Assembly (NCBI GenBank): GCA_029262995.1
Contig: JAJCYH010000012.1
Coordinates: 160,370-224,369, forward strand
Direction of reading: 5' to 3'
Length of the DNA: 64,000 bases
Source: Saprospiraceae bacterium
Lineage (GTDB): Bacteria; Bacteroidota; Bacteroidia; Chitinophagales; Saprospiraceae
The notes beneath the pieces are model-generated. The model was given only the letters and a program-made list of their open reading frames with translations. It did not search any database and was not told where the DNA came from. The first letter of the stretch is position 1, and every line of letters begins with the position of its first letter. A program made the translations under genes and the position numbers. Shown piece after piece: positions 56,007-63,868 of this stretch.

Positions 56007-56669
56007 CTATTTTCCAATTATTATCCCTCCACCGGAAGTCAATTTGGAAGTGTTAAATAGGGTGTTAAACTCTGAAAGGGCTAAAGTGCCTAAAGGGCAA
56101 CTTTTTAATCCAAAATAATTCGCAAACAATTGAATACAATACAATAGGGCCCCAAGATCTTTCCAATAAATACTTGAAGGATTTATATATTTTGATGAGC
56201 ATTTTTCTATTTGTATACTAAACCAAACGAGGCACGAATTACTTATATCTAGATTATCACAAACCTTATCTAGAAATGAATTCTTATTGTTTGTTTCAAC
56301 TTTCAACGAAGATAAGGAATGAGATAAGGGGTTGTAGAGACTTATTGCTCTATTCCTTTCAGGAAATGAAATTAAAAGATCTATTGGATGCCTAGATCCA
56401 CCAGAAGGTGTCATTCTTTTTGTTAGTATTATACCTGATTCATCAGTGTCTATCTCCATAATTCTGCAAGAATGATATAGTACTTCTGAAATTTCTTCTA
56501 AAGTTGGTATTTCATGAACCTTCTTACTTCTTCTAGTATACATTACATCCAAAAAATTTAATTCTCTAGGAATGGAATTAGTTGATGAAGAAAGTTTAAT
56601 CGTATTTCCTATAGGATAAATAAATGGTTCAAAAGAATTTAATTTCTTTCTTGGTGTAGGATCATTCAT
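56007..56669 (-). CDS. SagB-like nitroreductase-family flavoprotein
   Basis: 220 residues. Motifs of the SagB branch of the nitroreductase fold: YTRRSKKVHEI at the start, LTKRMTPSGGSRHPIDLLI (FMN phosphate contact) and WKDLGALLYCIQLFANYFGLKSCPLG. SagB-type enzymes oxidise azolines in peptide toxins, but no cyclodehydratase is present. Here it is last in an operon with a QueC homologue and may instead reduce or oxidise a deazaguanine or nucleobase product. Function inferred from context. 4-base overlap with QueC. Confidence 0.7.
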   Translation of the reverse strand: MNDPTPRKKLNSFEPFIYPIGNTIKLSSSTNSIPRELNFLDVMYTRRSKKVHEIPTLEEISEVLYHSCRIMEIDTDESGIILTKRMTPSGGSRHPIDLLISFPERNRAISLYNPLSHSLSSLKVETNNKNSFLDKVCDNLDISNSCLVWFSIQIEKCSSKYINPSSIYWKDLGALLYCIQLFANYFGLKSCPLGTLALSEFNTLFNTSKLTSGGGIIIGK

Positions 56670-57265
56670 TCTATGCCTAGATATTGCAAGGTAAATAAGT
56701 ACTTATTACAACCATTGCAATTCATACAGGGCTCATTTGATTTATGGCAAGAATGGGCTATAAGCAATTTTGACAATGGAATTGAAGATAACTTGATTAA
56801 TTCTACAGTCGTAAAGCCTATGGCAGGGACCTCTAGTTTTAATTCGCCTTCTTGCATACCAATCAAGTCAGAAATTTTATCATAGAATTCTTTGGTTCCA
56901 TCCTTATGAATCTCATCATTTGAAACAGAACCAATTAAAAGAGTTTTAACATTGAATTCCAACATTTTCATCGATGCCAGTGTTATTAATAGTTGATTTC
57001 GATATGGCCACCACTCTGTTACAGGGGCTAAATTAATACTCTTTTTTCCACTTAAGTCACCCGACCCTAATTCTGAACAATCCACATTTAATACAATATG
57101 TTCTATGTCTAATAAATTACAAATTGATCTTGCTGCTCTAATTTCAGACTCAGCAGGTAATTGGCCATAATCTATTGTTATCGCATAATTAGGCCTTTTC
57201 CAATATGCTATAGAAATTGAATCCATTCCCCCAGAAAGTAACAAACATGTATTATTTTTTTCCAA
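56666..57265 (-). CDS. QueC-like 7-cyano-7-deazaguanine synthase homologue
   Basis: 199 residues from a TTG at 57265; the first ATG lies within the ATP-binding loop, so the TTG start is preferred. PP-loop LLSGGMDS binds ATP; IDYGQ and the C-terminal zinc site SCHKSNEPCMNCNGCNKY are those of QueC. QueC converts carboxy-deazaguanine to preQ0 using ammonia. No queDEF genes are nearby, so this is a specialised copy. QueC homologues also occur in antiphage systems (Qat, type IV CBASS). It overlaps the kinase fusion by 14 bases. Confidence 0.85.
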   Translation of the reverse strand: MEKNNTCLLLSGGMDSISIAYWKRPNYAITIDYGQLPAESEIRAARSICNLLDIEHIVLNVDCSELGSGDLSGKKSINLAPVTEWWPYRNQLLITLASMKMLEFNVKTLLIGSVSNDEIHKDGTKEFYDKISDLIGMQEGELKLEVPAIGFTTVELIKLSSIPLSKLLIAHSCHKSNEPCMNCNGCNKYLFTLQYLGIE

Positions 57266-58469
57266 GCTCCCAATATAGTTTGTAAAGTGCAGTTGTGAAA
57301 TCTTTTTCGATAATACAATTTGTCCCTTCCAGCATTTTCAAAGACTCCTCTCCTTCATTTTGAACAAATGCAATTACCTTTTTCTTTTGACAAATTGCAT
57401 AACCGATTTCAAACAAAGTACCTGAATCCAATCCATCTACTATTGCGAATATGATCTTAGAACCATCAAGCCCTTCTAGATCCTTTTTTACTACATCATT
57501 TGCACTTCCATGACCTACATCATGAAATGGAGAGAATACATTAAGGCCAAAGCTTTTGAGAGTAATCCAAGCTTCATTGACTAACCACCTTTCACCCATA
57601 GTAAAGAATGGCCCTGCTAGATAAACCTGTTCTTTTGGTGTGAATGGAATTTTTAGCTCATTTAATTTAAACTCATTTGACTTACCAAGTATATCTAAGT
57701 TTTTGGAATTGCAGTATGTAGCAGTCACTCTACTAGCATTGATAGCACAATCTTTAACATCATTATTGTTGCTAAACCAAAAATTAGCAAATGTTGCTGA
57801 GAAAACATCTCCTGAACCAATCGGCCATACATTCTTAGTTTCATACACTGGAATATGGGTACCAATATCGTTAATATGCTCAAATAAGAATGCACCTTTC
57901 GCTCCACATTTAATTATTAAAACATTACAATTTTCGTTCTCAAATAGCCAATCTCTCATATCATTAATCTGCGTTTTTTGAGACAATATTCTTGCTTCTG
58001 ACCTATTAACTATGATTGCAAGTTGTTTGGCACTAGATCCTGTTTCTTTAAACGATCTTGGGAGTACAGGAGATTGTGGATCATACACAACTTTATTTCC
58101 ATGAACTTCAGAGTCAGTCTCAAGCATTCCAAAGGAAAGAATATTACTATTTTCTCGATCTATGGTGATCTTATTTTTCTGGTAAACATCCGCTCTAGGA
58201 ACAATTGCCGGTGTTCTCAATGGGTGGTCATAATGAAATTCTGGGCTTTTATTAATACTAAAAATATTGATTTCTAAATTACTATATAAATTTTCATAGT
58301 ATCGAAGATGAGGTTCTATTTCTGTTTTATCAGCGGAAGTGTAATATTCAATTTGTTCATTTGCATTATTAGATAACAATAAGGTTACGGCTCTAAAACC
58401 TGAGCCGAAGATATTTTCCCAAATAGGCTCAAAACATATTTCAGTATATGTGCCTCCAACAACAATCAT
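57252..58469 (-). CDS. PfkB-family kinase fused to a nucleoside 2-deoxyribosyltransferase-like domain
   Basis: 405 residues from ATG at 58469, which overlaps the preceding stop as ATGA; a longer frame starts 24 bases earlier. The N-terminal part (about 1-265) is PfkB-like: MIVVGGTYTEI, LIIKCGAKGAFLF and WPIGSGDVFSATFA with catalytic Asp221. The C-terminal part (about 280-405) is an NDT-like fold: VYLAGPFFTMGERWLVNEAW, then IIFAIVDGLDSGTLFEIGYAI with Glu354 as the expected nucleophile. It could phosphorylate a nucleoside or sugar and transfer or hydrolyse a deoxyribosyl bond, so it probably handles nucleotides or a modified base. Substrate unknown. Confidence 0.85.
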   Translation of the reverse strand: MIVVGGTYTEICFEPIWENIFGSGFRAVTLLLSNNANEQIEYYTSADKTEIEPHLRYYENLYSNLEINIFSINKSPEFHYDHPLRTPAIVPRADVYQKNKITIDRENSNILSFGMLETDSEVHGNKVVYDPQSPVLPRSFKETGSSAKQLAIIVNRSEARILSQKTQINDMRDWLFENENCNVLIIKCGAKGAFLFEHINDIGTHIPVYETKNVWPIGSGDVFSATFANFWFSNNNDVKDCAINASRVTATYCNSKNLDILGKSNEFKLNELKIPFTPKEQVYLAGPFFTMGERWLVNEAWITLKSFGLNVFSPFHDVGHGSANDVVKKDLEGLDGSKIIFAIVDGLDSGTLFEIGYAICQKKKVIAFVQNEGEESLKMLEGTNCIIEKDFTTALYKLYWELGKK

Positions 58470-58795
58470 ATAGCTCTTATTTGAACAGTACATTGTCCTT
58501 CATTCAGGGCAATAATCTCTGCTTGAAATACAACTCCTTTTACAATGCAGCTAAGTAATCTAATTTGTTCTCTAGATAAAATATTTCCAACAATATTGCC
58601 ATCGGAATCCAAAGCTCTCAATGGACCTTGATCGGATATTGTTACTATATCCAAAATGTCACCTATGTTTAAATTTGATAATACATCCAGATCTGGAGAA
58701 GCTAGATTTGCATTTATTACTAAAGATGAACAATCGTCATTTCCTCCAGGTCTATTTATTGTAGGATAACCACCCCCTCCAGAACTACCAGACAT
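58466..58795 (-). CDS. small beta-rich protein with a Gly/Ser-rich N-terminal tail
   Basis: 109 residues. The first 20 (MSGSSGGGGYPTINRPGG) are a flexible Gly/Ser tail. The rest is predicted beta-rich: LGIGDILDIVTISDQG-like (LNIGDILDIVTISDQG), RALDSDGNIVGNIL and GVVFQAEIIALNEGQCTVQI. The pattern resembles a compact beta domain of the HIRAN type but I cannot confirm it. It is encoded between the glycosylase and the PfkB-NDT fusion, 2 bases after one and 4-base overlap with the other. The tail could be a site of modification or protein contact. Confidence 0.6.
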   Translation of the reverse strand: MSGSSGGGGYPTINRPGGNDDCSSLVINANLASPDLDVLSNLNIGDILDIVTISDQGPLRALDSDGNIVGNILSREQIRLLSCIVKGVVFQAEIIALNEGQCTVQIRAI

Positions 58796-58797
58796 AA

Positions 58798-59574
58798 TTA
58801 TGTTTTTTGTTGATTGAGAATACTAATAGCATTTCTATTGCCTATTTTCATATGCAACCAAATCAAAGCATCCATTTTAGATGGAAGGACATTAATTGAA
58901 TCACAGAATTCTAAAAATAGTGATTCCAATTTAGCATAATCTTTTTGCACATCAAAATTTTCTTTGTAAAGACCCATTAATCGGCATGCTCTAAAAATAT
59001 GAATATCTATAATTGCTACATTTTCACTATTTAAATAATTTCTAGTAATCCAGGCTGCTGTTTTAGGTCCAATACCCTTCACAGTCAATAAATAATTTCG
59101 TAGATCGAGATCATTTTTAATTGGAATGTAATCTAGGTCTCTTCGATTAAGAAACTCAGAGATATATTTCGCTTTTTGATTTGGAAATCTATAGTGGATG
59201 TTTTTCCCTTCAAGACAAAATGGTTGACTTAGTTCAAATTTAATTTCTTCAAATGTGGAGTTAGGTATTATTTTATTTTTCATCTTCAGTCTATTGAATG
59301 CGGCTATTCCTAACTCGGATTTTAGTCCAAATCCCCCTAATAAACAAGCAATCACTTCTTCAATAATATTATTTCCTAGCTTATAGTTAATGTTGAACGT
59401 ATCTTCAATAAAGTTTAATCCATATTGAAATTTCCAATAAGCTGGAGTAAATAATTTATCACAAGATCCCCATATTACACCTTTCAGTAATTCTGTTTTT
59501 GGTGAAGGCAGGTTTCTTATTTCGGCTTTAATTTGCGTAAATAGATTTACTTCTTCAATAACATATTCAATCAT
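58798..59574 (-). CDS. OGG-type helix-hairpin-helix DNA glycosylase
   Basis: 258 residues. The HhH-GPD core is near the C-terminus: TVKGIGPKTAAWITRNYL with Lys171 in the hairpin and VAIIDIHIFRACRLMG with Asp190. The 19-residue gap between Lys and Asp equals that of the catalytic Lys/Asp pair of OGG1, so it is likely a bifunctional glycosylase/lyase that removes a modified purine. It overlaps the HTH gene by 8 bases. In this operon it would plausibly act on 8-oxoguanine or a deazaguanine base. OGG-type proteins accompany QueC homologues in type IV CBASS. Confidence 0.8.
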   Translation of the reverse strand: MIEYVIEEVNLFTQIKAEIRNLPSPKTELLKGVIWGSCDKLFTPAYWKFQYGLNFIEDTFNINYKLGNNIIEEVIACLLGGFGLKSELGIAAFNRLKMKNKIIPNSTFEEIKFELSQPFCLEGKNIHYRFPNQKAKYISEFLNRRDLDYIPIKNDLDLRNYLLTVKGIGPKTAAWITRNYLNSENVAIIDIHIFRACRLMGLYKENFDVQKDYAKLESLFLEFCDSINVLPSKMDALIWLHMKIGNRNAISILNQQKT

Positions 59575-59779
59575 TATTTTGGTTTTGATTTTCTAGTCCA
59601 AATATTTGGTGAACAGATACATTAAAGACTTCAGCAATTTCCATTGCTAGTTTGACAGAAGGAATTTTCTTGTTTTTCTCAATAGAGTGAATTGTCAAAA
59701 CGGTTACTCCAACATTTTGAGCTAATTTCTTTTGAGTCATGTCTAGTTTGGCTCTTTCAACCTTTATAGTGTTAGTCAA
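59567..59779 (-). CDS. small XRE-family HTH regulator
   Basis: 70 residues from a TTG at 59779 with AAGGG upstream; a longer frame begins at another TTG (59803). The HTH is KVERAKLDMTQKKLAQNVG, then the recognition helix TVLTIHSIEKNKKIPSVKLAMEIAEVF and HQIFGLE. It is first in the six-gene operon and two tandem palindromes lie just upstream, which suggests autoregulation and control of the whole operon. Confidence 0.82.
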   Translation of the reverse strand: MTNTIKVERAKLDMTQKKLAQNVGVTVLTIHSIEKNKKIPSVKLAMEIAEVFNVSVHQIFGLENQNQNND

Positions 59780-59811
59780 GAATAATGCCCTTGTTGATTT
59801 CAATTAATAAA

Positions 59812-59829
59812 TATATACTAAAGTATATA
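59812..59829. promoter_or_regulatory. operator palindrome 1 before the HTH gene
   Basis: TATATACT, two bases, AGTATATA form a perfect 8+2+8 palindrome, 33 bases upstream of the HTH start. A second copy lies 21 bases further (59833-59850). Confidence 0.55.
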
Positions 59830-59832
59830 AAA

Positions 59833-59850
59833 TATATATAATAGTATATA
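59833..59850. promoter_or_regulatory. operator palindrome 2 before the HTH gene
   Basis: TATATATA, two bases, AGTATATA repeats the first palindrome with two mismatches in the left half. Centres are 21 bases apart, that is two helical turns, so two dimers would lie on the same DNA face. Directly beyond this begins the Rep remnant. Confidence 0.5.
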
Positions 59851-59852
59851 AT

Positions 59853-60488
59853 TTATATGAATTTTGACCTCATAAACCTCAGCCATTGATTTTGAATAAT
59901 ATCATTCTCAATTCCTTTTGTTTCAAGTATTTTTTTAAAAAATGGATTATCGTTCAGATATAGCTCGAAGTTTTTTTTGCAATCCATTAGTGTACCTTTT
60001 GATAGAGATGCTATTTGTTGTTTAAGTTTGAATTTGTTTTCAGAAGTGTTAAACTTCTCTATTGATTTTTTAGCTATAAGCTTTTCATCAATAGTTTGAA
60101 CTAATTTTGGATGTCTGTAATCATTCTGTATTGCTTTTATCAGATATGCAGCTGGGTTCTTTACTCTCCCTTTTGAAGTGCTATCCTCTGCAATCTTAAT
60201 ATTTGCTAACAGATATTCTAAGTCATGTTTTGCGATAAGCTTTTGAATCATATTTTCAGAGATTCAGAATCTTTTCAATTTATCTTGGACATGCATATGA
60301 AGGTCTCATTTCAAGGTTACTTTTGAACTTTAAGTATCGATATTTATTTGAACGGAGATTATTTTTCTTCCTTCCTTTTTTAATTCATAATGAAGATTGA
60401 GATCCGTTTTTTCGTTTATTTCTGTTACTGCTCTATCTAATATCTTTTTTCTTAACTTTGTAAATATTTTATATTGCCACTCTTCTAT
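59853..60488 (-). pseudogene. decayed plasmid replication initiator (Rep_3 family)
   Basis: Two in-frame blocks are recognisable. Upstream (about 60330-60480) KIFTKLRKKILDRAVTEINE, then KTDLNLHYELKKEGRKIISV, the hallmark of Rep_3 initiators. After several stops, the same frame continues as a 132-codon block (60251-59853) with GRVKNPAAYLIKAIQNDYRHP and QNQWLRFMRSKFI, typical of the Rep C-terminus. At least three stops separate them and the N-terminus is absent, so the gene is dead. It points to a plasmid integrated here in the past, next to the defence operon. Confidence 0.7.
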
Positions 60489-61021
60489 TCATATTAATTT
60501 TTTTAAAGCAGTTATACTGCATGTATATGATCACAAATTTTGATAGTCTTTCAATACTACAACCAAAGCAATTTATAATTATTTTCCATTCCTCTTATAT
60601 CCTATAAATCCAATTTGACATTCATTCATAGAAGGATGTTTAATTACTTCAAGTATTGTTGATGAAAATTTGAGACCTACGGTAATAGTATTACACCTAC
60701 CGATCTTAATTATATTTGCTCTGGCAAGAAAGCAAAAGATTCCCCATTCTTTCTTTGTTTAGTTAAGTCTCCTTTAGAAAGGATTATAGTAGAAACAACT
60801 AGGGGTTTTCAACCAATTTAGCATTTTTATGAAGATATGGTTCACATTTAAAAGGTATCGGGCGTTACAATATAAATGAAGTAATTTCTTATAACTATGG
60901 AAACGTTTCATAATTTTTAGCTTCTATTAAGCATTTTCAATCTTGTCATTTTTAATGGATTAAGCATTAAACTATAATATATAGTCTTTCCCTGCTTATT
61001 AACTTTTTTAAAATTATTATT
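60489..61021. other. intergenic region right of the Rep remnant
   Basis: About 530 bases of AT-rich sequence with no recognisable gene, terminator or RNA. It holds the promoter of the secreted protein that follows. Confidence 0.55.
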
Positions 61022-63853
61022 ATGAAAAATTATTTATTCGTAATCGTATTCCTATTTCTATCAGTAATACAAATTAGAGCTCAAGACCCTTGTACTATTG
61101 CGAACCTTAATTTTGTTTGGGGTTGGACTGTAACAGGAGGCACAATTAATAACATTTGTGGCGAAAATGGTAGATTAAATTATTCTGTTGATTTTTTTTA
61201 CTATGAAGATGATGCATCTGTTTCTGATATTTTTGAAGTCAGAATCCTATATTATCCAGGTGATTTATACATAGTAAAAGACGTTATTGGAGCTACTGGA
61301 TACACAGAATCAACAGCTTCAAATGGTTTGGAACAAATAATTGCAACAGTAGAATTAACGGGAAGTGGAACACCAAACCAAGGAGTTGAACATAATCTTA
61401 CAATCCAGTTTTATCTATCAGATTATATTTCTCCAAGCACTGATGATATGTTCCATAGTTTGAAACTAGCTAACGATCCAATTTTTTGTTATAATATAAA
61501 AACTGACTTATTACCAGCTGGCATAATCAATACACAAGCTGGTGGAAATGTAGAATATTTTAATGCAATTGTTGAAACCCCAGATAACGTCCTTTCAGGT
61601 AGAATTGCTTCTCCAATTTCAAATCAAACAAGTGGTGACTTTCAAATTGTTGATTTTATGGACATCGATGTAAATTTTGATTTAGTTGGTAGTTCACATT
61701 TTTTCGAAGAAGTTTGGTTGTGTGATAATGCTGAGTTGATTATTAGTGCACAAGATGAAATTACATTCGCGAATTACAATTTTTCATCTTTATCAGAATA
61801 TAATACTATTAGTGTTAAAGATGGAGCTACATTAAAATTAACCAATTGCACTATTTCTAATGCAGTAAATGGTATAACTGTAGAATCAGGAGGCACTCTG
61901 ATTTTGGATAAAGTTACAATAAGCTCATGTAGTGAAAGCGGGATAAAAGCACTTGGAGGATCAAACATTATATTAAAAGATTGCAACCTTGAATTTAATG
62001 AAATAGGACTTTTAATTGATGGTAATGTAAACGTTCAAAATTTAGAATTTAATAATATAAATAATAATTCTAAAGGCATTAAAATTAATAATACATTGTC
62101 TTTAATTAATCTAAACCATATAAATATTAATACCCTTGAATCTAATATTGTCGGACTGGAAGTAAACCTTGGAAATTCAACGATAGGCAATATAGATTTC
62201 ATAAATAATTCGACAGGAATATATTTACGGCAAACAGAAGTACTTGAAATACAGAATTGTTTCATTTCAGGATCTGTATCAGCAGTAAGAGGTGATTTCT
62301 GTAAATTTGATTTCTTGGATAATACTATTATCAATTGTAATGTTGGATTCGACATCTCCGCTAGTAATGATTACAGCATATTTAATAATGATATTGACGC
62401 CAGCCAATTAGCAACAAGAATCTATTGGTCAAAAGGTGAAATTGATAATAACAGAATTGGACAATATGAAATTATGCAACGGGGCTTGCATCAAATTTTT
62501 ACGAATGACGAAATTCAAGACAATACAATTTCAACAAATCATACTAATATCTTAGCTAATTCGATTTTTAATTCTTCAATTGACCACAATAATCTTTTGG
62601 GTGCGGATTACGGTTATTTTGCAGTTGGTGGAACTTCAGAAGCTTTTGTAGAATACAATATTATAGTTGCAAACACTAGCGGCGTGCTATACAATAGCGC
62701 AGGTACTAACAACACTGGTTGCAACGAAATTGATGCGGAAGAAGCCATTTGGGTCAGAGATAATTCTGACTTACAAGACCTTATTACCAATCAACTAGAT
62801 GGTTCCGAAAATGATGTTTTAATTTATTCTGTTTTAGGTGTCCAAGAACACAATGGCAATGAGTTTTTAGGTGAAAACGTTACAGCAATAGGCTTAAATT
62901 TTAATGAAATAAAAAACTCAAGTTTTATTGTCGATCAAAATGATCAGAGCTTGATTCCTGACAATCCAAATCCACCAGAATTAGTTGATCCAGAACCATT
63001 TATAGGTACTCCAAAAAATTGTGATGGTTTGACAGGTAGTCGGATGAAACAGCGTTTCCTAGACCCAATAATTATGTGTGCCTATTTACAAAAAATTGAA
63101 GGTTTTAAAATTTCAAATCCTCAATATTATTGGAATCGTATGTATCATTTAATGCGATATTATCTTTTGGAAATTCCATTAGCTCAATGGCCCAATTGTA
63201 TCAATTTTGCCTGGTCAAACGAAGATATGTGTGGACTTAAAGTTATTGTTGAGAATGAGGTTGAAATAAAGAATCTGCTTATAGGCAGCCAATCTGCTAC
63301 AAATCTTAAATCTAGTTTTGATTCAATTAAGTCAAATCAGACAGTGGAATTATCCGGTTTGGAATGTGTTCTTGATATTACAAGTATTTGGAAAGATGTT
63401 TATCTTCTAATGCTCAAACGGATCAATGGAGAAGATTTATCCTTGCAAGATCAGAATGTGCTAGAAAGTGCTGCAACAAAATGTTCTGCTGAATACGGTG
63501 ATGCCGTTCATTGGGCTAGAAGTTTATTATCTGAATATAATAGTAATGATTATTATGTAAATGATAATTGCACATTGTCTGTGCAACAAAATTCCAGGAC
63601 AGATAGAAAGTTGGAAAAATTATCGTTCAGAGTTTCTCCCAATCCTGTTTTAGATGTTTTACATGTAAATTCTAATATTGAAGATATAAGGTATACTCTT
63701 TACGACACAAATGGAAAAACAATTATGAAAGGACAATTAAAGAGTCTATCTTTCGATATAGATATGCATGAAGTCTTTTCAGGAAGCTATATTTTAGAAA
63801 TAGTATCACCTGATGGTCAAAAAGCGATTGAAAAAATAATAAAAATTAACTGA
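61022..63853 (+). CDS. large secreted parallel beta-helix protein with type IX sorting domain
   Basis: 943 residues. Signal peptide MKNYLFVIVFLFLSVIQIRAQ. The central part (about 240-560) has repeated short strands and turns typical of right-handed parallel beta-helix proteins (LKLTNCTISNAVNGITVESGG, TLILDKVTISSCSESGIKALGG). A mixed region (about 660-860) follows, then a C-terminal type IX (Por) sorting domain (about 865-943; FRVSPNPVLDVLHVNS, GSYILEIVSPDG, KIIKIN). It would be exported through the type IX system and attached or released at the cell surface; the ligand or enzyme activity is unknown. Confidence 0.85.
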   Translation: MKNYLFVIVFLFLSVIQIRAQDPCTIANLNFVWGWTVTGGTINNICGENGRLNYSVDFFYYEDDASVSDIFEVRILYYPGDLYIVKDVIGATGYTESTASNGLEQIIATVELTGSGTPNQGVEHNLTIQFYLSDYISPSTDDMFHSLKLANDPIFCYNIKTDLLPAGIINTQAGGNVEYFNAIVETPDNVLSGRIASPISNQTSGDFQIVDFMDIDVNFDLVGSSHFFEEVWLCDNAELIISAQDEITFANYNFSSLSEYNTISVKDGATLKLTNCTISNAVNGITVESGGTLILDKVTISSCSESGIKALGGSNIILKDCNLEFNEIGLLIDGNVNVQNLEFNNINNNSKGIKINNTLSLINLNHININTLESNIVGLEVNLGNSTIGNIDFINNSTGIYLRQTEVLEIQNCFISGSVSAVRGDFCKFDFLDNTIINCNVGFDISASNDYSIFNNDIDASQLATRIYWSKGEIDNNRIGQYEIMQRGLHQIFTNDEIQDNTISTNHTNILANSIFNSSIDHNNLLGADYGYFAVGGTSEAFVEYNIIVANTSGVLYNSAGTNNTGCNEIDAEEAIWVRDNSDLQDLITNQLDGSENDVLIYSVLGVQEHNGNEFLGENVTAIGLNFNEIKNSSFIVDQNDQSLIPDNPNPPELVDPEPFIGTPKNCDGLTGSRMKQRFLDPIIMCAYLQKIEGFKISNPQYYWNRMYHLMRYYLLEIPLAQWPNCINFAWSNEDMCGLKVIVENEVEIKNLLIGSQSATNLKSSFDSIKSNQTVELSGLECVLDITSIWKDVYLLMLKRINGEDLSLQDQNVLESAATKCSAEYGDAVHWARSLLSEYNSNDYYVNDNCTLSVQQNSRTDRKLEKLSFRVSPNPVLDVLHVNSNIEDIRYTLYDTNGKTIMKGQLKSLSFDIDMHEVFSGSYILEIVSPDGQKAIEKIIKIN

Positions 63854-63868
63854 CATAATAATCAAAAG

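Noticed and set aside
56666..57265. ordinary queuosine biosynthesis
   Set aside because: No queDEF, tgt or queA genes nearby and the operon contains a glycosylase and a deoxyribosyltransferase, so a specialised role is more likely.
56007..59850. classical type IV CBASS
   Set aside because: QueC and OGG homologues fit, but no CD-NTase, TGT or recognised CBASS effector is present in the window.
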